Positions 28,332 through 36,051 of a stretch of 64,000 nt of DNA are shown in pieces. Source of the DNA: an uncultured Ferrovum sp. (GTDB taxonomy: Bacteria; Pseudomonadota; Gammaproteobacteria; Burkholderiales; Ferrovaceae); the NCBI GenBank assembly GCA_903867885.1, contig CAIPTD010000161.1:1-64000 (forward strand), given 5' to 3'. A program made the position numbers and the translations under genes. A model generated the notes under the pieces. The model had not been told where the DNA came from and did not search any database. It saw nothing but the letters and a program-made list of their open reading frames with translations. Within the stretch, counting starts at the first letter, position 1; each line of letters starts with the position of its first letter.

Positions 28332-28655
28332 CTAGTAAGTGATCCGGAGAATGCGCATTGCATGGTTTGATCCAACCACTACGGAAGGTGGGAATTGGCG
28401 TGGGTGAGACTGAACATTGGATGGGTTGCCTACCTGAATGACTTTGGCACCTTTTACTTCAGCATCTTCAAGTAAACTTTGAAGCCGGGTGAAGTGGCGA
28501 TCAGAAATGATAGATGAGTAATCTTTGCTGGCAGGCCCCTCTGGGTAGAGATTAGAAACGGCTTGGTGATAAGCTGAGATAAAAGCCTCTACTGTAAAAG
28601 TAAATTTAGGGGTGACTGAGATGTTTCGGGTGGTCTGGAGAATGTTGTTCTGCAT
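28332..28655 (-). pseudogene. Internal fragment of an aldehyde dehydrogenase (coniferyl-aldehyde type)
   Basis: The frame encodes about 85 residues that read like the middle of a coniferyl-aldehyde dehydrogenase: YHQAVSNLYPEG, DYSSIISDRHFTRLQSLLEDA and the VVVGSNHAMRI strand. It lacks the catalytic Cys and Glu regions and the whole Rossmann start. After MRI, where the family continues toward EEIFGP, the frame stops within a few codons. Upstream residues (about 1-20) are not family-like and overlap the His-rich gene by 50 bases. It is a degraded remnant, probably not functional. Confidence 0.75.
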
Positions 28656-28833
28656 AAAGCTGAGCTGCTTGTTCTTGGTGTTTTATGGCATGCATCACAT
28701 GCCCATACGCCATGTGAGCTTGATGGGCTGAATCATCATGTTTTCCAGACTGATGAAGCGTATTTGCGAGCTCATGATGACGTGCAGCGGCCTGAAGATG
28801 CTGAGCAGCTGAATGATGATGATCATGTTTCAT
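28606..28833 (-). CDS. Histidine-rich small protein
   Basis: A 75-residue protein with 18 histidines and many alanines, predicted as two helices. The N-terminus is MKHDHHHSAAQHLQAAARHH. No signal peptide or membrane helix is seen, so it is probably cytoplasmic. The ribosome-binding site AGGGG lies about seven bases before the ATG, which argues for a real gene. Histidine spacing along the helices could bind metals such as Ni, Zn or Co. Similar His/Ala-rich small proteins occur in proteobacteria without known function. Confidence 0.65.
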   Translation of the reverse strand: MKHDHHHSAAQHLQAAARHHELANTLHQSGKHDDSAHQAHMAYGHVMHAIKHQEQAAQLYAEQHSPDHPKHLSHP

Positions 28834-28869
28834 ATCAGTCCCCTTAAGTAAATTGCCATTATTTAAAAC

Positions 28870-29766
28870 TTAAATAATGGATGCGGAAGAAGCTTTGTTC
28901 AGTAAGCTGCGGGCAGCAAGAACAAGTTCCGATGCGGTCATGCCGATCGGACCAATTCCTGAATCGGCTAATTGATCTCCCGCAGCAGCATGTAATTGCA
29001 CGCCCAAACAGGTGGCTTCCCAAACTCCTAGTTGCTGACGAATACCTTGTGAGCACAGTGCACTGATTATTCCGGTGAGAACATCTCCCATCCCCCCGGT
29101 GGCCATTCCAGCATTGCCAGCCAAACAGCGTTGAGGAATGCGTTCAAGCGCACCCACTAAAGTATGTTGGCCTTTCAAAACGACAATCGAGTGGCTGATC
29201 TGAATTAAATGCTTCAAAGCAGCCAATCGATCTGACTGCACTACGTTGTTATCGTTACTGAGTAAGCGCGCTGCTTCTCCGGGATGGGGCGTCAACACAG
29301 TTGGAAATTGCCGCAGTTTCATCCTAGATAAAAGAGTTCGATGACTTGCAAGAATATTCAGCGCATCGGCGTCTACTATAAGCGGGCCCTTGTGGTTGAT
29401 TGCTGAGCGCAGCCATTGTTTAGCGCTTTCATTTTGTCCTAATCCTGGTCCTATCGCGATAACATCAACAGGGTTTGAGTTGATCCATGATTCAGGATTC
29501 TCATTGCTGATGTCATGGATCATCAATTCTGGGTGGGCGGCACTCACGTGCGCAGAATACCTGTCCAACATGCCTAGTCTCACCAGTCCAGCACCACAGT
29601 ACAAGGCCCCTAGCCCCGCTAATAGAAGGCCGCCTGACATGCCGTGAGCCCCACCAATGATTAAAACTTTTCCGGCATCGCCTTTATGGGTATCTTTTTT
29701 TCTATCAAGACGTTTGGCAAATAATTTTGCCTCCAAGTCTTGGAACAGTATTTCCTCCTTGCACAT
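28870..29766 (-). CDS. nnrD: ADP-dependent NAD(P)H-hydrate dehydratase
   Basis: It repairs hydrated NADH and NADPH by ADP-dependent dehydration. The 298 residues form the ribokinase-like YjeF C-terminal domain only. HKGDAGKVLIIGGAHGMSGG is near the N-terminus, IAIGPGLGQ follows, then VDADALNILA and TPHPGEAARLL. The GNAGMATGGMGDVLTGII motif holds the nucleotide site and catalytic Asp. The epimerase half (NnrE) is not fused, unlike E. coli nnr, and is not in the window. Confidence 0.92.
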   Translation of the reverse strand: MCKEEILFQDLEAKLFAKRLDRKKDTHKGDAGKVLIIGGAHGMSGGLLLAGLGALYCGAGLVRLGMLDRYSAHVSAAHPELMIHDISNENPESWINSNPVDVIAIGPGLGQNESAKQWLRSAINHKGPLIVDADALNILASHRTLLSRMKLRQFPTVLTPHPGEAARLLSNDNNVVQSDRLAALKHLIQISHSIVVLKGQHTLVGALERIPQRCLAGNAGMATGGMGDVLTGIISALCSQGIRQQLGVWEATCLGVQLHAAAGDQLADSGIGPIGMTASELVLAARSLLNKASSASII

Positions 29767-29800
29767 CTTTTCTCCTAAATACGCGATCAGCGCAGCGTCA

Positions 29801-30265
29801 TCAGAGCTGACGATTCCTTTTTAATTTTGGTATGCGGCGATGAAAAACGCCTAAAGGTGCGCCGGTTAAACCACCATTCATGTTGAGCTTCACCTGGGCC
29901 CGCATCTTTACAATTCGATTTGCGTATAAATTAAGCCCATGTGAAAACACAAAGATGCTGGCAGAAATAACTCCAATGACCGCTAACACCGCGAGACAGA
30001 TCGCTCCCATTTTAGAAAAAGTAGTCAATACAAACCAGATGGAATCGGGATGAACCTCGCCTACATAACGGTCGCCTACCCAAGTGATGAGTGCGATGAT
30101 GGCTAGAGGGGAAGCAAATATGAGTGTAGCCCCCATTATGGATGAAATGCCCGCCATTACTTTTAAGCCCTTAATGACTAAAGGTTCAGTGAACGGCAGA
30201 TAGCTTGGTGGTGGGGCGACGGAATCGATATCAATAACAGGAGAAGTATTTTCATGAGTGGTCAT
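29801..30265 (-). CDS. Two-TM protein of unknown function, paralogue of the 35.5-kb gene
   Basis: A 154-residue protein with a Pro-rich N-terminus, two membrane segments (about 35-63 and 80-110) and a basic tail. The core SPLAIIALITWVGDRYVG, then VLTTFSKMG, closely matches the protein at 35501-36016 (APLGIIAFIAF, then LTSFSKIG). Both end with a GVF-R-x-PKL box near the C-terminus. I do not recognise a named family. It lies downstream of the Crp/Fnr gene, 27 bases away on the same strand, so the two may form one transcript. Confidence 0.75.
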   Translation of the reverse strand: MTTHENTSPVIDIDSVAPPPSYLPFTEPLVIKGLKVMAGISSIMGATLIFASPLAIIALITWVGDRYVGEVHPDSIWFVLTTFSKMGAICLAVLAVIGVISASIFVFSHGLNLYANRIVKMRAQVKLNMNGGLTGAPLGVFHRRIPKLKRNRQL

Positions 30266-30292
30266 ACGGCCCTCTACGATGAAATCAAAACA

Positions 30293-31009
30293 TTAAGTTG
30301 CATATCTTTCAGGTAGCAAACGATCGTATTCTCTTTTCACAACGCCGTAGCATTCACACGTTCTATGCTCAAGCTTTTCTCTATCTAAAACCGTAATGTG
30401 TCCTCTAGAATAAGAAATATATCCTGCTTCTTGCAGCTTACCCGCAACTTCAGTAACGCCTTCTCTTCTGACCCCCAACATATTGGCGATAAGGTCTTGC
30501 GTCATGACCAATTCAGATCCCGATAATCGATCAATACTTAATAAGAGCCAACGGCATAGTTGCTGGTCAATAGTATGGTGTCTATTGCACACTGCGGTTT
30601 GAGACATCTGTGTAATTAATGCTTGTGTAAAGCGCAAGAGAAGATGCATGGCTTGGGTTGAGGAATTAAAAAGATCAAGCAAAACACTAGAACGAAGGCG
30701 ATAGGCTCGCCCCGCACTTTGCACAACTGCGCGAGAAATGGTGGACTCTCCACCAAGGAAAACCGTTATTCCAACCACACCTTCATTCCCAATAATGCCA
30801 ATCTCGGCTGTTGCCCCATTTTCTAGTCCGTACAAAATAGAGACGAGTGAATTAATTGGAAAGTAAACATAAGGCATTTTCACGCTAGGTTCTGATAACA
30901 CTAAACCTAACTCAAGATGGACTTCTTCAACATGGGTTTGAATTGACTCCCAATCTTTTTGGGGAAGACATCGCAATATAAGGTTTATTTTTGGTGGGTT
31001 TGATGTCAT
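30293..31009 (-). CDS. Crp/Fnr-family transcriptional regulator
   Basis: A 238-residue regulator with an N-terminal cyclic-nucleotide-like beta-roll (about 20-125) and a C-terminal winged helix. The recognition region is MTQDLIANMLGVRREGVTEVAGKLQEAGYI. No Fnr-type N-terminal cysteine cluster is visible, so it is unlikely to be an oxygen sensor of that kind. GNEGVVGITVFLGGESTISRAVVQSAG is the pattern seen in a common Burkholderiales subgroup without a known ligand. It precedes the two-TM gene, so it may control it. Confidence 0.9.
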   Translation of the reverse strand: MTSNPPKINLILRCLPQKDWESIQTHVEEVHLELGLVLSEPSVKMPYVYFPINSLVSILYGLENGATAEIGIIGNEGVVGITVFLGGESTISRAVVQSAGRAYRLRSSVLLDLFNSSTQAMHLLLRFTQALITQMSQTAVCNRHHTIDQQLCRWLLLSIDRLSGSELVMTQDLIANMLGVRREGVTEVAGKLQEAGYISYSRGHITVLDREKLEHRTCECYGVVKREYDRLLPERYAT

Positions 31010-31110
31010 ATGAATCCGCGATTTAGGATTTGCTCAGTAAAAAAATAATAGCAATATTACCCGTTATGAAGTTTGACTTATGTGCGGAATCGAACGCTCC
31101 ATAGTGCTAA

Positions 31111-31138
31111 AAGGCCCCACGTCGAAGACAAGGGCCTT
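31111..31138 (-). terminator. Hairpin between the small membrane protein and the Crp/Fnr gene
   Basis: AAGGCCC (31111-31117) and GGGCCTT (31132-31138) pair, with an inner GTC/GAC. On the minus strand a short T run follows. It lies about 80 bases past the stop of the gene at 31219-31569. Confidence 0.5.
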
Positions 31139-31218
31139 ATAAACAGCAGCGTTGCTTGGGTTGATTATTTAGTTGAGATTCAATCTATTTTTGCTGCAAC
31201 TCAGCAAAAAAATCTGCA

Positions 31219-31569
31219 TCAAGAGACGCGCATCATGTACTCGTCGTTGAGTTGTTGCGGAGTAACCCCACGTTTTAGCCGCTCAATATCAACAGGGGAT
31301 AAGGTCATTGTTTGACCATTTGATAGCGTGAGCTTTACTGTTCCTGTTAGAGCGTCGGAGACTAAGGTAGGGGGCACGAGCGTTTTGACTTGGTTTTGTT
31401 GGGTATCAGCATGTGGAAGCGCCTGCTTATGTGACCTTTCGTCCGCAAGATAGCTGAAAATTGCATAGGCTAAAAAGGCGAATGACAAAATAAAACCCAA
31501 ACTAAAAAGCATCAGAACCATTGCGCTATTCTCTGAACTATACCTTCCGAAGCTTAAAGGAATTTTCAT
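31219..31569 (-). CDS. Small one-TM protein of unknown function
   Basis: A 116-residue protein with a hydrophobic helix at about 17-41 (AMVLMLFSLGFILSFAFLAY). The C-terminal part contains LTGTVKLTLSNGQTMTLSPVDIERLKRG. The start is ATG 31569 with GGAGG nine to ten bases upstream; an in-frame TTG at 31605 is poorer. It is downstream of the response regulator (61 bases) on the same strand and may belong to that operon. No family is recognised. The tail has no signal for export, so orientation is uncertain. Confidence 0.68.
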   Translation of the reverse strand: MKIPLSFGRYSSENSAMVLMLFSLGFILSFAFLAYAIFSYLADERSHKQALPHADTQQNQVKTLVPPTLVSDALTGTVKLTLSNGQTMTLSPVDIERLKRGVTPQQLNDEYMMRVS

Positions 31570-31629
31570 GGGGAAAAATCCTCCGAAAGGATGTTTTTTT
31601 TGCAAATGAGCGCTGAATGCATAAAGGAT

Positions 31630-32292
31630 CTATTCCTCTATTCGCTTAAATCGCTCCCTGCTCCTGCTTGTTTTGGGATTGATCAAATCAAACAGTTCGG
31701 AAACGGATTCCACCTGGAGTTTGTGAAAGATCGAAGATTTGTGTTGTTTGATAGTAGGTGCAGAAAGGTGCAGTTTTTCAGCAATCTCCTGGTTTTTGCA
31801 GCCCAGAAGTAACAGATTAAACACCTGCTGCTCTCTGCGCGTTAACAAGTCCAATTTTTGATTTAACTGTTTCTGATGCAAAGCCAATTGGTTGAATTGA
31901 ATGTCGATTTCTATGGCTTCGATCACGGCCTTCTTGAGGTTATCCCAGCCAAATGGCTTTAACAAAAAATCAACTGCTCCACCTTTCAAAGCTTTGATTA
32001 TTTGATAATCCTCACTGCGTCCACTAATGAAAATAATCGGGGTGGTGCGACCTTGTTTTTTCAGTTCTGCCTGAAGTTCTATCCCGCTCATTTCGGGCAT
32101 TCGCATGTCGGTCACAATCACTGCGGGATTGGAAGGGTGAGCAACCTTCAAGAATTCTTTGGGGTTGGAGTAAGCTAAAACTTTGAAATGATCCGTAAGC
32201 ATGAGTTGTGCAATGTCGTTGCGTAACTCATTGTCATCTTCAATTAAAAACACGGTGGCATCAGTGTTGAATTGATCAAAACAAGAATTCAT
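31630..32292 (-). CDS. FixJ/NarL-type response regulator
   Basis: A 220-residue two-component regulator. The receiver domain carries the acidic pair Glu18-Asp19/20, phospho-acceptor Asp62 in VTDMRMPEMSG, Ser90 and Lys112 (LLKPF). A LuxR-type helix-turn-helix covers about 148-205 (LTRREQQVFNLLLLGCKNQEIAEKL, split as LTRREQQVFNLL and NQEIAEKLHLS). The ATG overlaps the kinase stop by one base (TGATG), so they are coupled. The cognate partner is almost certainly the adjacent kinase. Targets are unknown. Confidence 0.93.
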   Translation of the reverse strand: MNSCFDQFNTDATVFLIEDDNELRNDIAQLMLTDHFKVLAYSNPKEFLKVAHPSNPAVIVTDMRMPEMSGIELQAELKKQGRTTPIIFISGRSEDYQIIKALKGGAVDFLLKPFGWDNLKKAVIEAIEIDIQFNQLALHQKQLNQKLDLLTRREQQVFNLLLLGCKNQEIAEKLHLSAPTIKQHKSSIFHKLQVESVSELFDLINPKTSRSRERFKRIEE

Positions 32293-33788
32293 CAGGATGC
32301 TAAGTCTTCAATCAAAGAATGGATAACTGGAATAGAGAGTTTGAAACAAGCGCCACTAAGTGGAAGATTTTCATATTCAATATGACCATGATGTTTTTCC
32401 ACCACATAGGAACAAAACCATAAACCGATTCCCATACCATCCGCTTTAGAGGTGGTGAAAAGGCTGAAAATATTGTTTTTACCTTCAATAGCTACCCCTT
32501 TACCGTTATCTGAAATTGCAATGGTCAGCATACCCTCTACCGTAGATGTTTCAATACGAATCATTCTGGCGTGATCTCTCGATTCTTCAAGGGACTCGAT
32601 GGCGTTTGTGAGCAAATTGACCAGTACCTGAACAAGTAGAGGGCGCCAGAGTTCAACTAGTTCATGCGCATTGAGTGCGAAATGAAATGTGATATCAGAT
32701 CGCTCCGATCTATCTTTAACGCATTCAACAGCCTCCAGAACAAGTTCTTTTGTGTCGCACAATGTAAAGTCAAGCTCAGAGGATTTAAACAAATACTTCA
32801 TCTGCAAAATGAGGTTGGCAGCAGAAACATTGGCCGTTTTGATTTTATTAATCAGGGGTTCAAATTCTTCCGAAAACCCCCGCGCATTGGCCAGAAGCAA
32901 AATCCTTTCTGCGTTAATTTGTATACGAGCAAGAAACTGATTGAGTTCGTGCGCCATGCCTGCACTAAAAGCGCCGGCTTCAATCAGTGTTTTATTCTTC
33001 GTCATACGGCTAAGTAAACTTTCTTTTTCAATCAATAAATCGTATATCTGCTTGGAGTTCACTCGCCTGTCATGAGCCATACGCGATCTACTTTGAATCC
33101 AGAACAAGAGAAGCAGCGTTTGCGAAAAAACGATCACCAAAAACATCAGAGTTCTATTCAATACCCAAAATTGGTTGATATCGACAATACTGGGGTAGTG
33201 ATGAATAAAAAATAGATAATCTAAACCTATCAATATGGACCGGAAAAGCGAGTAGGTGCCGGTTAAAACGGCAAAATAATAAATAAAACGTAGTAAGTGA
33301 CTGCTTTCTATCTTGATGAGAAGACGCGATTCATATGCGATATTGGTTGAAATGATTAATGAGATGATCCCGCTCAAAAAGTATCTAAGATAGAACTCAC
33401 CTGTAACTGTAATTAAATTGAGGGTGGTGGCCAAAAAAAAGTAGGGTGCAATAAATGCTATCCCTTCGACTAATGAAATCTTTCTTCTAAAACTGCGTAA
33501 GAAAAAACCTTGTAGCCAAGATCCAAAAGAAAAAAACCATGCAGCAACGATCAATGGCGGCATTTGTGCGTACAGGAAAGGGTCTCTCAACACGTCAACT
33601 TTGTGACTTTCAATGAGATAAATAACGATGGAATACCCCGTAAAGGTAAGGGTAATCATTGCGATCAATATATAAAAAGTAAGATCTCTGGGCGCATCAA
33701 TCAAAAAAAAGACAGCCAACAACAGCATGGCTAGTAACAAGCCAATAACCAGAATAGGCGCCACCGATATGATTAAGTTGATGATCAT
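32292..33788 (-). CDS. Membrane sensor histidine kinase
   Basis: A 498-residue kinase with about seven membrane helices in the first 230 residues (7TM-like input, no clear periplasmic domain). The H box has phospho-acceptor His280 in AGMAHELNQ. The ATPase domain has an N box near 391-400 (NLLTNAIESL), Asp427-x-Gly429-x-Gly431 (DNGKG) and GMGIGLWF at 451-458. The membrane part is the sensor, but its signal cannot be read. It forms a pair with the downstream response regulator, and a third small membrane protein may be part of the operon. Confidence 0.92.
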   Translation of the reverse strand: MIINLIISVAPILVIGLLLAMLLLAVFFLIDAPRDLTFYILIAMITLTFTGYSIVIYLIESHKVDVLRDPFLYAQMPPLIVAAWFFSFGSWLQGFFLRSFRRKISLVEGIAFIAPYFFLATTLNLITVTGEFYLRYFLSGIISLIISTNIAYESRLLIKIESSHLLRFIYYFAVLTGTYSLFRSILIGLDYLFFIHHYPSIVDINQFWVLNRTLMFLVIVFSQTLLLLFWIQSRSRMAHDRRVNSKQIYDLLIEKESLLSRMTKNKTLIEAGAFSAGMAHELNQFLARIQINAERILLLANARGFSEEFEPLINKIKTANVSAANLILQMKYLFKSSELDFTLCDTKELVLEAVECVKDRSERSDITFHFALNAHELVELWRPLLVQVLVNLLTNAIESLEESRDHARMIRIETSTVEGMLTIAISDNGKGVAIEGKNNIFSLFTTSKADGMGIGLWFCSYVVEKHHGHIEYENLPLSGACFKLSIPVIHSLIEDLAS

Positions 33789-33932
33789 CTGAGTCAGGCT
33801 GTGCTTCGCTTAAAAAATGATTGGCCCTAAATCTAAATCAAGATAGGTGATTGAGCTTACATCGTTTCAAGCGATTCGGTATGATGTGTATGTTAAGAAT
33901 TATGATGATTAATCTAAATGCTATGGTGAGCC

Positions 33933-34334
33933 ATGCTTCCCGTCACGTCTCTGTTTTGCGCTGTTTTGACATTTATCTTCATGCGGCTTTCTTTTCATGT
34001 TGTGTCTTTGCGGAAGCGAACACAATCGTGGTTACGCCCTGATGGCAGCGAGGAATTAGAACGCGCGATACGCGCTCAAACGAGTTTTATCACCTATGTG
34101 CCGATCGGTGTGGTCATGGTTGCTTGCTTGGAACTCAACAGGGCGCCCTGGTACTTATTGGCTTTTATGTCCATGTTTTTAGTGATTGGGCGCATTTTGT
34201 ATATTGATGGAGTCAACAAGCCTCATAGCAATCCAAGAAAACGTAATCTTGGTATTGCATTTACGTTTTCTGCTTTGTTGTGCCTAGGGGTGCTGAACGT
34301 AGTGTGGCCTTTATATATCCTGTTTTATGATTGA
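33933..34334 (+). CDS. MAPEG-family membrane protein (first of two)
   Basis: A 133-residue protein with four hydrophobic helices, typical of the YecN-like bacterial MAPEG group. It carries RAIRAQTSFITYVPIGVVM, the second-helix pattern R-x-x-x-A-x-x-x-F/Y-x-P. Members are related to glutathione transferases of membranes; the substrate here is unknown. The start has a GGTGAG-like site upstream. It lies divergent from the kinase, 144 bases away. A second MAPEG gene (40.7 kb) differs in sequence. Confidence 0.84.
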   Translation: MLPVTSLFCAVLTFIFMRLSFHVVSLRKRTQSWLRPDGSEELERAIRAQTSFITYVPIGVVMVACLELNRAPWYLLAFMSMFLVIGRILYIDGVNKPHSNPRKRNLGIAFTFSALLCLGVLNVVWPLYILFYD

Positions 34335-34456
34335 GTGCGCTATATTTGATTTTTTGGATATGGAAGTCACTGATAAGCATGATGCTAATATAGGTTTTTA
34401 AGCCTAAACTGCCGGATTATTCACTATCGCTGATGCGAAAGTTTAGATTCCGGATC

Positions 34457-35386
34457 ATGAATTTCCAACAACTCAAAATCATCCGGGAAACCGTTCGGCA
34501 GGGTTTCAATCTCACTCAAGTTGCTGAAGTGCTCTTTACTTCTCAGCCCGGGGTCTCGCGCAACATTAAAGAGTTGGAAGAAGAACTGGGTATTGAGATC
34601 TTTGTGCGCCGAGGCAAGCGTCTCTTGGGCTTGACTGAACCGGGTAAAGAACTTGTAATCGCTGTCGATCAGATTCTTGCTGATGCACACAACCTTAAAA
34701 AAATTGCGGAACAATTCTTAAATAAAGAAATTGGCCAACTCACCATTGCAACAACACACACGCAAGCCCGATACGCGCTACCAGGGCTGATTAAATGGTT
34801 TAAGACGGACTACCCCAAAGTGCATCTGGCACTTCAGCAAGGTACCCCCAGCGAAATTTCTTCCCTATTGATCGCAGGTGATGCCGATATTGGGATTGCT
34901 ACTGAAAATCTTAAGAATATCCCTGAGCTTGTGACTTTTCCGTTCTATTCTTGGAACCATGCGGTTGTGGTGAGAAAAGATCACCCGCTGACCCAGGAAA
35001 ATACACTCACTCTGGAGAAAATTGCAGCGTACCCCATCATCACCTATCACGAGGGGTATACAGGCCGAGCAGCGATTGACAAGACCTTTGAGGACGCTAA
35101 TCTGATTCCCGATATCGTGCTGTCAGCGATCGATGCAGATGTGATCAAAACCTACGTTGAACTCGATCTGGGGGTGGGCATCATTGCCTCAATGGCGTAC
35201 ACAGCAGATAAAGACCGTGAGTTAGCGCTGTTGCATGCCGATCATCTCTTTTTAAAGAGCACTACCGTAGCGGCCGTTAGAAGAGGAACCTATCTTAGAA
35301 GCTACACTTTGGCATTTTTAGAGAAACTATCCCCTCATTTTGGAGCGCAAGCCATTCGAGAAGCGATTCAAAAAATGGAAAGCTAG
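34457..35386 (+). CDS. cysB: CysB-type LysR-family regulator
   Basis: A 309-residue LysR-type regulator. The start is ATG 34457 (MNFQQLKIIRETVRQGFN), the CysB N-terminus; an ATG eight codons upstream (34433) adds a basic tail. The helix-turn-helix is LTQVAEVLFTSQPGVSRNIKELE. The effector domain follows with ATTHTQARYALP and DADVIKTYVELDLGVGI, as in CysB/Cbl proteins that sense O-acetylserine or sulfate. Cysteine-synthesis or sulfate-uptake genes are not adjacent, so its regulon lies elsewhere. Cbl is the alternative. Confidence 0.88.
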   Translation: MNFQQLKIIRETVRQGFNLTQVAEVLFTSQPGVSRNIKELEEELGIEIFVRRGKRLLGLTEPGKELVIAVDQILADAHNLKKIAEQFLNKEIGQLTIATTHTQARYALPGLIKWFKTDYPKVHLALQQGTPSEISSLLIAGDADIGIATENLKNIPELVTFPFYSWNHAVVVRKDHPLTQENTLTLEKIAAYPIITYHEGYTGRAAIDKTFEDANLIPDIVLSAIDADVIKTYVELDLGVGIIASMAYTADKDRELALLHADHLFLKSTTVAAVRRGTYLRSYTLAFLEKLSPHFGAQAIREAIQKMES

Positions 35387-35500
35387 CAAAATAATTTTTT
35401 TGATTTAATGATTGAAGGTTTATCTGGTGCAGTTCCTATGCATGAAGGTCCACTTCGTTTAGCATTTAAGGATTAAATATCCTTGGAAGGAGGGGAGTTC

Positions 35501-36016
35501 TTGCTTCGCTACCTATTGCAAAACTTGGCGTCCTTAATTGGAACCCTTGCCATATTTGGCGCACCCCTTGGTATCATTGCATTCATTGCGTTTGCCGGAC
35601 AGGACTTTATTGGGTCATTTAAAGATCAGACCACTTTGTTATTTCTGACAAGCTTTTCGAAGATTGGTCTGATTTCATTTTTTGCTGTGGTGTTGGTGGG
35701 TATTGTCGCGGTTTATTTGTTCAAGTTTTCACGAATGCTTCAGAGAACCGCCGACAAAATGGAAGACGCCTTTATTGGTGAAAATCGGGGGGCTTCAAAT
35801 TGGCTGGGTGAGGGGGGAGAAGAAGTCGAGCAGCCTACTGATGAAGTGCATGGTGTATTTCGCAAACCACCAAAGCTTCATTCTGCTTGGGAAGATTTTG
35901 GGAAGACAAAAGAGCAGCTCGATAATGAGGAATTAGAACGTCGCAGGAGAGTAAATCGTTCTCTGGCTCCTTATGTTTCTGGTGACTCAAGGCTGGGTAC
36001 AAAAGACGATTCTTAA
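35501..36016 (+). CDS. Two-TM protein of unknown function, paralogue of the 29.8-kb gene
   Basis: A 171-residue protein starting at TTG 35501 with AGGAGG seven bases upstream. An earlier in-frame TTG (35483) would run through that ribosome-binding site. Two membrane helices (about 8-32 and 50-75) are followed by an acidic, charged tail. LIGTLAIFGAPLGIIAFIAF and FLTSFSKIG match the gene at 29801-30265, and both carry a GVF-R-x-PKL box (GVFRKPPKL). The acidic tail differs. It stands between cysB and the TonB receptor gene (convergent). Function unknown. Confidence 0.75.
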   Translation: MLRYLLQNLASLIGTLAIFGAPLGIIAFIAFAGQDFIGSFKDQTTLLFLTSFSKIGLISFFAVVLVGIVAVYLFKFSRMLQRTADKMEDAFIGENRGASNWLGEGGEEVEQPTDEVHGVFRKPPKLHSAWEDFGKTKEQLDNEELERRRRVNRSLAPYVSGDSRLGTKDDS

Positions 36017-36051
36017 ATTGTGTGCAAATACACTTTATTACATGTTGCAGC

